A stretch of DNA of 64,000 nt from Tetracentron sinense (Eukaryota; Streptophyta; Magnoliopsida; Trochodendrales; Trochodendraceae). Positions 11,231 to 25,900 of the stretch are shown here, one piece after another (position 1 is the first letter of the stretch; the number at the start of each line of letters is the position of its first letter). The translations under genes and the position numbers were made by a program. The notes under the pieces are model-generated. The model did no database searches, had not been told where the DNA came from, and was given only the letters and a program-made list of their open reading frames with translations. Where the stretch lies: contig CM026565.1 in assembly GCA_015143295.1 (NCBI GenBank), positions 12,894,041-12,958,040 on the forward strand, in the 5' to 3' direction.

Positions 11231-13207
11231 TGTTAGACATGATGCCCAGAAAAGTCATTTAGATTGTTAGACTTTTATTAATTTTATTAATAAAGACTTC
11301 TTCTTAATCTATTGTGTATTCATTATGGGTAATTGACCATGATCATGAGATGATTTATACGATATGAGATATCGATAAAGGTGCATAGGATATATCATAG
11401 GAAAGTTATTTGATTGGACTATCACAGGTAGATATAACTTTCCGGTTCCTTATACCTTATATAGTCATAGCTGCGGGTGAAGCTGGGCACTTAACTTATA
11501 TGGATCCCAGAATGCTAAGATGTTTTCAATAGTTGAGATGTAGTTCTATCTTGAACTATTGTAGTGGAGACTATACATTAGCATATGGGTGCTTAAATAT
11601 ACACTAATTGATTGAATTCAAAGAGAGACCTCTTGCATAAACATACTATCAGATAGTTGGTCTCTCATTCACATTGAACAATTTCGATGATCCTTAAATC
11701 TGATTAGTTCATCTATGAGTGAGGAGTGATCTGACTATTTTCATTCCACAAACGTATTTTCTTACTTAGGGAATACAATTCAGTGACAGTTGGATAGTCA
11801 GAAAGCTGTTCGAGTCATGATGAATTTCAAACAAGAAATCCATGCTCATTAATTTAAGAGATTATCCAAGTTCTGGGTAAGACAGTTGATTAAGTTCAAA
11901 TCTTACACAGGTGATTTTCAAAACAAAATAAGTTTTGAAATATACTTTTATTAAAAGGTATTATACTTATAAAAGGATTTTCTCAAAATGTTTTTCATAA
12001 GAAATTGTTTCTCATGGCTTAATCATAAGTCTTGGAAACCCAGATGATTTGCAATGGGCTATGGGTTAGATAGTATGTCAATCTCGAAGGTCCATTAGGG
12101 ATAACATAGTTGGAAGGATAAATCAAATTTAAAAGTTCATGTGGCGGGATCCGTAATGGTTAATGTTCATACACTGTGATTCAATTGCAACATGGATATC
12201 TCACGTCACTTGCAATTCCGATGTATTTCCTGTTTATGATCAATGGGATAACATTGGGTAAGTCAGGGTAAGAATGTCCCAGAGCAATCTGTGGAGGTGC
12301 TTAATCAATTAAAAGTTAATCAATTATTTAAGTGATTAAAAGTTAATCTATGGTTTAAATTAATTGTTAATTTAAATCTAGGGATTATTTTAATAATTAT
12401 TTAATTAACATAATTAAAGGGGAAATGGGTTTAACCTATATCCATAAAATTATTTAATATGGGCCAAAGCCCATGGGTTTAAACCCTGGTGGGGCGCCCA
12501 CTTTGGTAATCCTAATTGGATTAGGATTTGTTTAATTGAATAATTGTTGAAACATAATTCCTATAATTATGGAATTAAAATCCAATTCTTGGATGTTGAC
12601 TTATCCCTTTTAATTAAAGAATCCTCTTGTAATAAAGACTCTTTAATTAGTAGGATTACTATAACTAAACTAGTTATAGATTAAGTAGGAGTTTAATTAA
12701 TTAATAGTAAGAGTGATTAATAATTAATAAATCCTACTAGATAAGGTCAAGTTGGAGTAGGATTAGGATATGATCCTAGTCTATAAATACCCCAACACCA
12801 TAGACCATTAAGCACTTTTTTCGAAAAAAATTTCTCTTCTCTCCTCTCTCTCTCCAAACCGTCAGCCCTAGGGATTTTTGTAAGCTTCATTGGTGGTGCA
12901 AGTTGGGTTTTGTTTATTCTAGGGTTTTGAACCTTAGTACTTTTGGTGATAGAAGGTCTACACCATACTCCATTTCTTCCTCTCCCTTCTATAATTCTAA
13001 AGGAAATTCAAAAGCTTCGTGGGGATAGCGAAGAATAAGAATCGAGCTTCTAGTATTTTTTCAAAGAAATCTCTACAAAGAGTTCTGACGGTTCGACTGG
13101 ATTAAGCTTCACCGGTGAACATCATTCACCGAGGTGATATGACTAAAAATCTTAGATAATTTTGATGCTTTCTATGGTGTTAAGATCTAAGGAATCCAGT
13201 TTTTGCA
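11231..13207 (+). repeat. 3' LTR of the copia element (~1.98 kb)
   Basis: Begins TGTTAGACATGATGCCC after the polypurine tract and most likely ends ...TTTTTGCA at 13207. Satellite resumes near 13228 after ~20 bp of filler. It contains CTATAAATACCCC at 12781 followed by a CT-rich leader (TCTCTTCTCTCCTCTC), as expected of a U3/R junction. No reading frame of interest. Confidence 0.75.
12781..12790 (+). promoter_or_regulatory. TATA box in copia 3' LTR
   Basis: CTATAAATAC followed ~50 bp on by a pyrimidine-rich leader. Position and context fit the LTR promoter. Confidence 0.6.
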
Positions 13208-13227
13208 TAAATTTTTATCCGGATCCC

Positions 13228-15447
13228 CCTTGAATTTCTTCAAACGTCGGAATTTCGACCAAACTTGAGTGTGGGAATTAGTTTCGTTGGAATTCAAGGT
13301 CGTTTGCCCGATTTGGGCACCGAGAGGCTTGAAATCCATACTTAGAAAAGTATATGTCGGCCTCAACCTACAAACGAGAACCAAATCAAGATCGGGGGTC
13401 GGATTTCGATGGCCTTTGTTCTAATGCTTGTATTTCGCCCAACATAAGTGTAGGAAATCATTTTGATTGAATCTGAGGTCGTTTACCCGATTTGGGCATT
13501 AAGAGGCTCGAAATCCGTACTTTGAAAGTGTACCTCGGCCTAAACGTACAAACCCGCAATAATTCCAAACCTGCGATCGCATTTCGACGTCATTTCTTTT
13601 AACACCTGTCTTTTGATCTAGCCTAAGTGTGGGAATTTGTTTCGATAGAATTCGAGGTCGTTGCCCCGATTGCTGCACCGAGAGGCAAAAATCCATACTT
13701 AGAAAGTATACTTCGTCATAAAACTAAAAAGTGCACCACATTCAAACCGGGGGTCGGATTTCAATGTCATTTCTTCTAACGTGGGTATTTCGACCCAATT
13801 TAAGTGTGAGAATTCGTTTCGATGGAATCTGAGTTCGTTTGCCCGATTTGGGCTCCGAGAGGTCGAGATACATACCTAGAAAGTATACTTCGGCCTAAAC
13901 CTACAAACGAGAACCAAATCAAGACCGAGGGTCGGATTTCAATGGCCTTTTTTCTAACACTTGTATTTTGACTCAACGTAAGTGTGGGAAATCATTTTGA
14001 TTGAATCCGAGGTCATATCCCCTATTTGGGCCCCGAGAGGTTTGAAATCCGTACTTTGAAAGTATACCTCGTCCTAAACCTACAAACCCCCACAAAATCC
14101 AAACTTGTGATCACATTTCGATGTCATTTCTTCTAACGCGTGTATTTCGATCCAGTCTAAGTGTGGGAATTCGTTTCGATAAAATCCTAGGTCGCTTGCC
14201 CGATTTGCGCATCGAGAGGCCAAAATCCATAATTAGAAAGTATACTTCATCCTAAACCAAAAAAAGTGCACCACATCCAAACCGGGGGTCGGATTTCAAT
14301 TTCGAACGTGCGTATTTCAACCCAATCTAAGTGTGAGAAGTCGTTTCAATGGAATCCTAGTTCATTTGCCCGATTTGGGCTCCGAGAGGCCGAAATACAT
14401 ACTTAGAACGTATACTTCGGACTAAACGTAAAAAAGCGCACCAATTCCAAATCGAGTGTCGGATATCGATGTCGTTTCTTCTAACACCTGTATTTCGACC
14501 AAACACGAGTGTGGGAATTTGTTTTGATGGAATCCGAGGTCGTTTCCCTGATTTGGGCACCGAGAGGCTCGAAATCCATACTTAGAATGTATACTTCGGC
14601 CTAAAACTAAACATGCACACCAATCCAAACAGGGGATCACATTTCGATGCCGTTTCTTCGAACGCATGTATTTTGACCTTACCTAAGTGTGGGAAATCAT
14701 TTCAATGGAATCCGAGGTCGTTTGTCCGGTTTGGGCACCGAGATCCCCGAAATTCATACTTAGAAAGTATACTTTGGCCTAAACCTATAGATGCGCACCA
14801 AATCTGAATCTGTGATCGGATTTCGATGTCATTTGCATTAACGCGTGTATTTCAATCCAACCAAAGTGTGGGAATTCGTTTCGATGGAATCCGAGGTCAT
14901 TTGCCGGATTTGAGCACCGAGAGGCCGAAATCCATACTCAGAAATTATACTTTTGCCTAAATGTAAAAAAGCGCCCCAATTCCAAACCCGGGGTCGGAAT
15001 TCCATGTCGTTTCTTCAAGCGCTGAAATTCGAGGTCGTTTGCCCAATTTTGGCACCAAGAGGCTCAAAATCCATACTTTAGAAAGTATACTTCGGCCTAA
15101 ACCTACAAATGAGAACTAAATCAAGACCGGGGGTCGGATTTCGATGGCCTTTTTGCTAAAACTTGTCTTTTGACCCAACCTAAGTGTGGGAAATCGTTTG
15201 ATTGAATCCGAAGTCGTTTGCCCAATTTGGGCACTGAGAGGTTCGAAATCTGTACTTTGAAATTATACCTCGGCCTAAACCTACAAAACCGCACAAAATC
15301 CAAACCTGTGATCGCATTTCAATGTCATTTCTTCTAACGTGGGTATCTCGATCCAGCCTAAGTGTGGGAATTCGTTTCGATAGAATCCGAGGTCGCTTTC
15401 CCGATTTGCGCTTCGAGAGACCGAAATCCATAATTAGAAATTGGAGA
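13228..15447. repeat. ~178 bp satellite, array 2
   Basis: About 12 monomers of the same satellite, bounded by the copia 3' LTR on the left and the truncated family-A LTR on the right. Several monomers carry the variant GTACTTTGAAAGTATACCTCGG in place of the usual palindrome AAGTATACTT. Confidence 0.95.
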
Positions 15448-16990
15448 TAATGATATCAAGGTGATACTTGTTGAACTGAACTGTTAAATCCAGTACTGGT
15501 GCTTTTCGGTAAAATGGTCTTTATCGAAGTTGATATTTTTTAATATGGAAAAGTATATATAAATATATATGTCAGTTCTTTTCTAATGTTTCTTCAAAAG
15601 TGTTTTGGAGGTTCAGTTCAATGAAAAGTAATCATGAGAAAGAGTTCTATTCATAAGCTAGGGACTAAGACAGTGGAATTGTTCCAATCCCGGAAGCTTA
15701 CAAGTGATATCGGAATGTGGAAGGATTTATTTGTAAATATATATTGTGAGATGATACTTACAAGCAATTCTCTAATTTCTGGAGGTTAATCACATTGTGT
15801 TAATGGACATTAATTGTGATTGGTGGAAGTCCAGGGAATTAGATAACATTCTATGATCCTAATGGAGTTTTAGGAAAGGTGTTTCCTAGTAACAATGCTT
15901 CAACCAAAAAGGTGAAGTACTTGGTCCCACAACCGGAAATAGGAGATCCCTTTAGATCCCACACACAAGGACCTTATTAAAGTATTTAATTTAATTTATA
16001 ATTAAATTAATTAATTTCTCTAAGTAATCACTATATGGTATAGTGAAGCTCTAAAAGGTGGAATTACATTAGATGTGAAAAACCAAATGGGGTAGGACCC
16101 ATTGGGAATTATTATAAAAGAATAATTCAAGTGACCAAGAGGGTTTTGAAAACCCTTTGGGCATGTGGAGTGGGACCCACCTAGGGTGGGACGCCCACTT
16201 CATGGAGGAAATAATAATTGTTATTATTTATTTAATTAGTTTCTAATAACTAATATCTTTATTGGATAAGGTTAGTTAGTTAGTTAGAGTTAGTTACTAA
16301 TTAAAGATTCCCTAATTGTTAGGGATTCCATTAGTTAGTTACTAATTCAAGATTCCTTATTGGATAAGGATAAGATTATTTACTAATTGATAAGGTTGGT
16401 TTCTTTTAAGATTAATCCTAATTGGAATAGGAGAATAATCAATAAAGGAAACTATTGAGGAATCCTAATTAGATTAGGATAAGGTTAATGAATTATAATT
16501 GGATTACAATTCAAGCAACCAAGAGGGAACTTATATAAAGGATTGGATGCCCAGCCCTTTAAAATATATAATTCTCCAGAATTTTTTTTCTTCCCTCCCT
16601 CTCCCCAAGCTCACGCCCATCCCTCTCCCCCTTTGAGGGTGTACGGTCACCCTTCCCCTTCTTCCTTTTTGTTTGGTTTTTGATCTTGATGATCAAGAAC
16701 AAGTTCTTTGAAGATCAAGATTGGATCTTGTTTGATCAAGAAAGGTTCTTGGATCAAAGAAAAGATAAAAGAGCATGAAATTTGGAAGGGCCATTAGCTT
16801 CCATTAGAGAAAGCTTTAAAGGAAAAAGAAGGTTCGTGTGAATCGACAGGAGACTTGACACTTGTGAAGTTTTGCGAGTACTATTCTAACGTGAATTTGA
16901 CTTAATAATTTCAAAGTCGCAAAGGTGAATGTTATTCCTACCTTCATTGAATAAAATCAAGAACTGTGTTTCTAAAATTGAAAAGAGGCA
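15448..16990 (+). repeat. LTR (family A), 5'-truncated copy, plus strand
   Basis: 15447-15625 is the reverse complement of 1-180 with few differences, so this is the same LTR in the other orientation. It lacks the first ~580 bases. It contains TTATATAAAGG at 16531 and a CT-rich leader (CTTCCCTCCCTCTCCCC). It probably ends ...AAGAGGCA at 16990, where satellite resumes. No internal region follows, so it is a truncated solo LTR. The stretch 16200-16500 is very rich in TTAGTTAGTTA and TAATTA words. No gene is seen. Confidence 0.7.
16531..16540 (+). promoter_or_regulatory. TATA box in family-A LTR
   Basis: TTATATAAAG ~45 bp upstream of a pyrimidine-rich leader, typical of a plant LTR promoter. 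Confidence 0.55.
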
Positions 16991-19900
16991 TACTTTCAAA
17001 CCGAGTGTCGGATTTCGGTGTCATTTCTTCTAGCACCTGTATTAGACCAAACATGAGTGTGAGAATTTGTTTCGATGGAATCCGAGGTCATTTCCTCGAT
17101 TTGTGCACCAAAAGGCTCGAAATCCCTACTTAGAAAGTATACTTCGGTATAAACCTAAAAATGCGCACCAAATCAAAAGGGGGGTTGGCTTTCGATGCCC
17201 TTTTTTCTAACGCATGTATTTTGACCCAACCTAAGTGTGGGAAATCATTTCGATGGAATCCAAAGTCGTTTATCCAGTTTGGGAACCAAGAGCCCCGAAA
17301 TTCGTACTTAGAAAGTATACTTTGGCCTAAACCTATAAACGATCACCAAATCCGAACCTTTGAACGGATTTCGATGTCATTTGATTTATCGCATGTATTT
17401 TGATCCAAACCTAAGTGTGTGAATTCGTTTTGATGGAATTCGAGGTTGTTTGCCCGATTTGAGCACCGAGAGGCTGAAATCCATACTTAGAAAATATACT
17501 TCAGTATAAACATAAAAAAGCGCACCAATTCCAAACCGGGGGTCGGAATTCGATGTCTTTTCTCCTAAAGCCTGTATTTCGACCAAACCTGAGCGTGGAA
17601 ATTCGTTTTGATGGAATCTGAGTTTGTATCCCCGATTTTGGCACCGAGAGGCTCGGAATCCATACTTAGAAAGTGTGCTTCGGCCTAAACCTAGAAATGC
17701 GCACCAAATCGAAACCGAGGGTCGGATTTTGATGTGTTTCTTCTAACGTGTGTATTTTGACCCTACCTAAGTGTGGTCGTAATTCATACTTAGATGGAAT
17801 CCGAGGCGGTTTTTCCGATTTGTGCACCGAGAGAGCCGTAATTCATACTTAGAAAGTATACTTTGGCCTAAACCTGTAAACGTGCACCAAATCCAAACCT
17901 GTGATCGGATTTCAAAGACAATTGATTTAACGCGTATATTTCGATTCAACCTAAGTGTTGGAATTCGTTTCGATGGAATCCGAGGTTGTTTGCCCCATTT
18001 AAGCAGCGAGAGGCCAAAATCCATACTTAGAAAGTATACTTCAGCTTAAACGTAAAAAAAAACGCACCAATTCCAAACCGGGGGTCGGAATTCCATGTCG
18101 TTTCTTCAAACGGCGGAATTTCAACCACACCTGAGTGTGGGAATTTGTTTCAATGGAATCTGAGGTCGTTTCCCCAATTTGTGAACCGAGAGGCTCGCAC
18201 TCGATACTTAGAAAGTATACTTCGCTCTAAACCTACAAACGCGCACCAATTGCAAACCGGGGGTCAGAATTTGATGCTGTTTCTTCTAACATATGTATTT
18301 TGACCAAACGTAAGTGTGGGAAATTGTTTCGAATGGAATCCGAGGTCGTTTGCCCGATTTAAGCACTAAGAGGCCGAAATCAATACTTACAAAGTATACT
18401 TCGAGCTAAATGTAAAAAAGCGCACCTATTATAATCCGGGGGTCGGATTTCGATGTCGTTTCTTCTAACGCTTGTATTTCAAAAAAACCTGAGCGTGGGA
18501 ATTCGTTTCGATGGAATCCAAGTTCGTTTCCTCGATTTTGGCATCGAGAGGCTTGAAATCCTTACTTAGAAAGTATACTTTGGCCTAAACCTAGAAACGC
18601 ACACCAATTCAAAACCGGGGTCGGATTATGATGCCATTTCTTCTATCGCATATATTTCGCCCCAACCTAAGTGTGGTAAATCGTTTCGATGGAATCCGAG
18701 GTCGTTTGTCCGATTTGGGCACCGGGAGGCCCGAAATTCATATTTAGAAAGTATACTTTGGCCCAAACCTATAATCGTTCACCAAATCCAAACCTGTGAT
18801 TGGATTTCGATGTCATTTGATTTAATGTGTGTCTTTCGATCCAATCTAAGTGTGGGAATTCGTTTCCTTGGAATCCGAGGTCGTTTGCCCGATTTAGGCA
18901 CCGAGAGGCCAAAGTCCATACTTGGAAAGTATACTTCGGCCTAAACCTAAAAAAAGTGCACCAATTCCAAACCGGGGGTCAGAATTCCATGTCAATTCTT
19001 CAAACACCGGAATTTCAACCAAACCTGTGTGTGGGAATCCATTCCGTTGGAATCCAAGGCCATTTGCCCGATTTGGGCACCAAGTGGCTCGAAATCCATA
19101 CTTAGAAAGAATACTTCGGCCTAAACCTACAAACGAGAACCAAATACAGACCAGAGGTCGGATTTCGATGGCCTTTTTTCTAACGCTTGTATTTTGACCC
19201 AACATAAGTGTGGGAAATCGTTTCGATTGAATCCGTAGTCGTTTTTCCGATTCAGGCACCGAGAGACTCAAAATCTGTACTTTGAAAGTATACCTCGGCC
19301 TAAACCTACAAAACCGCACAAAATCAAAACCTGTGATCGCATTTCGATGTCATTTCTTCTAACCCATGTATTTCGATCCAGCCTAAGTGTGGGAATTCGT
19401 TACGATAGAATCCGAGGTCGCTTGCCCAATTTGCGCACTGAGAGGCCGGAATCCATAATTAGAAAGTATTCTTCGTCCTAAACTTAAAAAAGCGCACTAA
19501 TTCCAAACCGAGTGTCGGATTTCGGTGTTGTTTCTTCTAGCACCTGTATTAGACCAAACATGAGTGTTTCGATGGAATCTGAGGTCATTTCCTCAATTTG
19601 GGCACCGAGAGGCTCGAAATCCCTATTTAGAAAGAATACTTCGGCCCAAACCTAAAAAATGCGCACCAAATCCAAAGGGGGGATGGATTTCGTTGCCATT
19701 TTTTCTAACGCATGTATTTTGACCCAACCTAAGTGTGGGAAATCATTTCGATGGAATCCAAGGTTGTTTATCCAGTTTGGGCACCGAGCGCCCCCAAATT
19801 CGTACTTCGAAAGTATACTTTGGCCTAAACCTATAAACACGCACCAAATCTGAACCTTTGAACGGATTTCGATGTCATTTGATTTATCGCGTGTATTTTG

Positions 19901-22900
19901 ATCCAAACCTAAGTGTGTGAATTCGTTTTGATGGAATTCGAGGTTGTTTGCCCGATTTGAGCACCAAGAGGCTGAAATTCATACTTAGAAATTATACTTC
20001 AGCATAAACGTATAAAAGCGTACCAATTGCAAACCGGGGGTTGGAATTCGATGTTGTTTCTTCTAAGGCCTGTATTTCAAACAAACCTGAACGTGGAAAT
20101 TCGTTTCGATGAAATCTGAGTTTGTGTCCCCAATTTTGGCACCGAGAGGCTCGGAATCCATACTTAGCAAGTGTGCTTCGGCCTAAACCTAGAATTGCGC
20201 ACCAAATCGAAACCGGGGGTCGGATTTTGATGTGTTTCTTCTAACGTGTGTATTTTGACCCTACCTAAGTGTGGGATATCCTTTCAATGGAATCCGAGGT
20301 CGTTTTTTCGATTTGTGCACTGAGAGAGCCATAATTCATACTTAGAAAGTATACTTTGGCCTAGACCTGTAAACGTGCACCAATTCCAAACCTGGGATCG
20401 GATTTCAAAGACATTTGATTTAACATGTGTATTTTGATTCAACCTAAGTGTGGGAATTCGTTTCGATGGAATCTGAGGCCGTTTTCCCTATTTAAGCAGC
20501 AAGAGGCCGAAATCCATACTTAGAAAGTATACTTCAGCTTAAACGTAAAAAAAGCACACCAATTCCAAACCAGGGGTTGGAATTCCATGTCGTTTCTTCA
20601 AACGGCGGAATTTCGACCACACCTGAGTGTTGGAATTTGTTTCAGTGGAATCTAAGGTCGTTTCCCCAATTTGTGCATCGAGAGGCTCGCAATCGATACT
20701 TAGAAAGTATACTTCGCTCTAAACCTACAAACGTGCACCAATTGCAAACCGGTAGTTAGAATTTGATGCAGTTTCTTATAACGTATGTATTTTGACCCAA
20801 CCTAAGTGCGGGAAATTGTTTCGAATGGAATCCGAGGTCGTTTTCCCGATTTAAGCACCGAGAGGCCGAAATCAATACTTACAAAGTATACTTCGACCAA
20901 AATGTAAAAAAGAGCACCAATTATAATCCGGGGGTTGGATTTCGATGTCGTTTCTTCTAACACCAGTATTTCAACAAAACCTGACCGTGGGAATTCGTTT
21001 CGATCGAATCCAAGTTCGTTTCCTCGATTGTGGCACCGAGAGGCTTGAAATCGTTACTTAGAAAGTATACTTCGGCCTAAACCTAGAAACGCCCACCAAA
21101 TCCAAACTGGGGTCGGATTTTGATGCCATTTCTTCTATCGCATGTATTTAACCCCAACCTAAGTGTGGGAAATCGTTTCGATGGAATCCGAGGTCGTTTG
21201 TCCGATTTGGGCACCGGGAGGCCCGAAATTCATATTTAGAAAGTATACTTTGGCCTAAACCTATAAACGTTCACCAAATCCAAACCCGTGATTGGATTTC
21301 AATATCATTTGATTTAATGTGTGTCTTTCGATCCAACCTAAGTGTGGGAATTCGTTTCCATGGAATCCGAGGTCGTTTGCCCGATTTAGTCACCGAGAGG
21401 CCGAAATCCATACTTGGAAAGTATACTTCGGCCTAAACCTAAAATAGCGCACCAATTCCAAACCGGAGGTCAGAATTCCATGTCGATTTTTCAAACACCG
21501 GAATTTCAACCAAACCTAAGTGTGGGAATCCGTTTCGTTGGAATCCAAGGTCTTTTGCCCGATTTGGGCACCAAGCGGCTCGAAATCCATACTTAGAAAG
21601 TATACTTCGGCCTAAACCTACGAACGAGAACCAAATCCAGACCAGAGGTCGGATTTTGATGGCCTTTTTTCTAACGCTTGTATTTTGACCCAACCTAAGT
21701 GTGGGAAATCATTTCGATTGAATCCGAAGTCGTTTTTTCGATTCGGGCACCGAGAGACTCAAAATCTGTACTTTGAAAGTATACCTCGGCCTAAACCTAC
21801 AAAACCGCACAAAATCAAAACCTATGATCGCATTTCGATGTCATTTCTTCTAACCCATGTATTTCGATCCAGCCTAAGTGTGGGAATTCGTTATGATAGA
21901 ATCCAAGGTCGCTTGCCCAAATTGCGCACCGAGAGGCCGAAATCCATAATTAGAAAGTATTCTTCGTCCTAAACGTAAAAAAGCACACTAATTCCAAACC
22001 GAGTGTCAGATTTCGGTGTCGTTTCTTCTAGCACCTGTATTAGACCAAACATGAGTGTGGGAATTTGTTTCGATGGAATCCGAGGTCATTTCCTCGATTT
22101 GCGCACCAAGAGGCTCGAAATCCCTACTTAGAAAGTATACTTCGGCATAAACCTAAAAATGCGCACCAAATCCAAAGGGGGGTCAGCTTTCGATGCCGTT
22201 TTTTCTAACGCATGTATTTTGACCCGACCTAAGTGTGGGAAATCATTTCGATGGAATCCAAGGTCGTTTATCCAGTTTGGGAACCGAGAGCCCCAAAATT
22301 CGTACTTAGAAAGTATACTTTGGCCTAAACCTATAAATGCACACCAAATCCGAACCTTTGAACGGATTTCCATGTCATTTGATTTATCGCGTGTATTTTG
22401 ATCCCAACCTAAGTGTGTGAATTCGTTTTGATGGAATTCGAGGTTGTTTGCCCGATTTGAGCACCGAGAGGCTGAAATCCACACTTAGAAAATATACTTC
22501 AGCATAAACATAAAAAAGTGCACAAATTCCAAACCGGGGGTCGAAATTCGATGTCGTTTCTCCTAAGGCCTGTATTTCGAACAAACCTGAGCGTGGAAAT
22601 TCTTTTTGATGGAATCTGAGTTTGTGTCCCCAGTTTGGCACCGAGAGGCTCGTAATCCATACTTAGAAAGTGTGCTTCGGCCTAAACCTTGAAATGCGCA
22701 CCAAATCGAAACCGGGGGTCGGATTTTGATGTGTTTCTTCTAACGTGTGTATTTTGACCCTACCTAAGTGTGGGATATCCTTTCGATGGAATTCGAGGCC
22801 GTTTTTCCGATTTGTGCACCGAGAGAGCCGTAATTCATACTTAGAAAGTATACTTCGGCCTAAACCTGTAAACATGCAGCAAATCCAAACCTGTGATCGG

Positions 22901-25900
22901 ATTTCAAAGACATTTGATTTAACACGTGTATTTCGATTCAACCTAAGTGTGGGAATTCGTTTCGATGGAATCCGAGGTCGTTTGCCCGATTTAAGCAGCG
23001 AGAGGCCGAAATCCATACTTAGAAAGTATACTTCGGCTTAAACGTAAAAAAAGCGCACCAATTCCAAACCCGGGGTCGGAATTCCATGTCGTTTCTTCAA
23101 ACGGCAGAATTTTGACCACACCTGAGTGTGGGAATTTGTTTCAATGGAATTTGAGGTCGTGTCCCCAATTTGTTCCCCGAGAGGCTCGCAATCGATACTT
23201 AGAAAATATAGTTCGCTCTAAACCTACAAACGCTCACCAATTGCAAACTGGGGGTCGGAATTTGATGCCGTTTCTTCTAACACATGTATTTTGACCAAAT
23301 CTAAGTGTAGAAAATTGTTTCGAATGGAATCCGAGGTCGTTTGCCCGATTTAAGCACCAAGAGGCCGAAATCAATACTTACAAAGTATACTTCGACCTAA
23401 ATGTAAAAAAGCGCACCAATTATAATCCGGGGGTCGGATTTTCAATGTTGTTTCTTCTAACGCTTGTATTTCAACAAAACATGGGCGTGGGAATTCGTTT
23501 CGATGGAATCCAAGTTCATTTCCTCGATTTTGGCACCGAGAGGCTTGAAATCCTTACTTAGAAAGTATACTTCGGCCTAAACCTAGAAACGCGCACCAAA
23601 TCCAAACTGGGGTTGGATTTTGATGCCATTTCTTCTATCGCATGTATTTAACCCCAACCTAAGTGTGGGAAATCGTTTCGATGGAATCCAAGGTCGTTTG
23701 TCCGATTTGGGCACCGGGATGCCCGAAATTCATATTTAGCAAGTATACTTTGGCCTAAACCTATAAACGTTCACCAAATCCAAACCTGTGATTGGATTTC
23801 AATTTCATTTGATTTAATGTGTGTCTTTCGATCCAACCTAAGTGTGGGAATTCGTTTCCATGGAATCCGAGGTCGTTTGCCCGATTTAGTCACCGAGAGG
23901 CCGAAATCCATACATGGAAAGTATACTTCGGCCTAAACCTAAAATAGCGCACCAATTCCAAACCGGGGGTCAAAATTCCATGTCGATTTTTCAAACACCG
24001 GAATTTCAACCAAACCTAAGTGTGGGAATCCGTTTTGTTGGAATCCAAGGTCATTTGCCCGATTTGGGCACCAAGCGGCTCGAAATCCATACTTAGAAAG
24101 TATACTTCGGCCTAAACCTACGAACGAGAACCAAATCCAGACCAGAGGTCAGATGTCGATGGCCTTTTTTCTAACGCTTGTATTTTGACCCAACCTAAGT
24201 GTGGGAAATCGTTTCGATTGAATCCGAAGTCGTTTGTCCGGTTTGGGCACCGAAAGACTCAAAATCTGTACTTTGAAAGTATACCTCGGTCTAAACCTAC
24301 AAAACCGCACAAAATCAAAATCTGTGATCGCATTTTGATGTCATTTCTTTTAACGCGTGTATTTCAATCCAGCCTAAGTGTGGGAGTTCGTTATGATAGA
24401 ATCCGAGGTCGCTTGCCCAATTTGCGCACCGAGAGGCTAAAATCCATAATTAGAATGTATTCTTCATCCTAAAGGTAAAAAACTGCACTAATTCCGAACC
24501 GAGTGTCGGATTTCGGTGTCGTTTCTTCTAGCACCTGTATTGGACCAAACATGGGTGTGGGAATTTGTTTTGATGGAATCCGAGGTCATTTCCTCGATTT
24601 GGTCACCGAGAGGCTAGAAATCCCTACTTAGAAAGTATACTTCGGCCTAAACCTAAAAATGCACACCAAATCCAAAGTGGGTCAGATTTCGATGTTGTAT
24701 TTTGACCCAACCTAAGTGTTGGAAATCATTCGATGGAATCCAAGGTCGTTTATCCAGTTTGGGCACCGAGAGCCCCGAAATTCGTACTTAGAAAGTATAC
24801 TTTGGCCTAAACCTATAAACGCGCACCAAATCCGAACCTTTGAACGGATTTCGATGTCATTTGATTTATCACGTGTATTTTGATCCAAACCTAAGTGTGT
24901 GAATTCATTTTGATGGAATTCGAGGTTGTTTGCCCGATTTGAGCACCGAGAGGCTGAAATCCATACTTAGAAATTATACTTCAGCATAAACGTAAAAAAG
25001 CGCCCCAATTCCAAATCGAGGGTCGGAATTCGATGTCGTTTCTTGTAAGGCCTGTATTTCGACCAAACATGAGCGTGGAAATTCGTTTCGATGGAATCTG
25101 TGTTTGTGTCCCCGATTTTGGCACCGAGAGGCTCGGAATCCATACTTAGAAAGTGTGCTTCGGCCTAAACCTAGAAATACGCACCACATCGAAACTGGGG
25201 GTCGGATTTTGATGTGTTTCTTCTAACGTGTGTATTTTGACCCTACCTAAGTGTGGGATATCCTTTTGATGGAATCTGAGGTCGTTTCTCCAATTTGTGC
25301 ACCGAAAGAGCCGTAATTCATACTTAGAAAGTATACTTCGGCCTAAACCTGTAAACGTGCACCAAATCCAAACCTGTGATTGGATTTCGAAGAAATTTGA
25401 TTAAATGCGTGTATTTCAATTCAAACTAAGTGTGGGAATTCATTTCGATGGAATCCGAGGTCGTTTTCCCGATTTAAGCAGCGAGAGGCCGAAATCCATA
25501 GTTTGAAAGTATACTTCGGCTTAAACGTAAAAAAAGCGCACCAATTCCAAACCCGGGGTCGGAATTCCATGTCGTTTCTTCAAACGGCAGAATTTTGACC
25601 ACACCTGAGTGTGGGAATTTGTTTCAATGGAATTTGAGGTCGTGTCCCCAATTTGTTCCCCGAGAGGCTCGCAATCGATACTTAGAAAATATAGTTCGCT
25701 CTAAACCTACAAACGCTCACCAATTGCAAACTGGGGGTCGGAATTTGATGCCGTTTCTTCTAACACATGTATTTTGACCAAATCTAAGTGTAGAAAATTG
25801 TTTCGAATGGAATCCGAGGTCGTTTGCCCGATTTAAGCACCAAGAGGCCGAAATCAATACTTACAAAGTATACTTCGACCTAAATGTAAAAAAGCGCACC

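Larger units (their letters stand above)
6787..13207 (+). mobile_element. Ty1/copia retrotransposon, defective, plus strand
   Basis: Domain order gag, protease, integrase, RT, RNase H is the copia order. The element sits in satellite on both sides. The 3' LTR is complete (11231-13207) but the 5' side keeps only ~75 bp that match it. Coding is broken by many stops, mostly explicable as G:C to A:T changes, and by deletions. No convincing target-site duplication is seen, in keeping with the damaged 5' end. Confidence 0.9.
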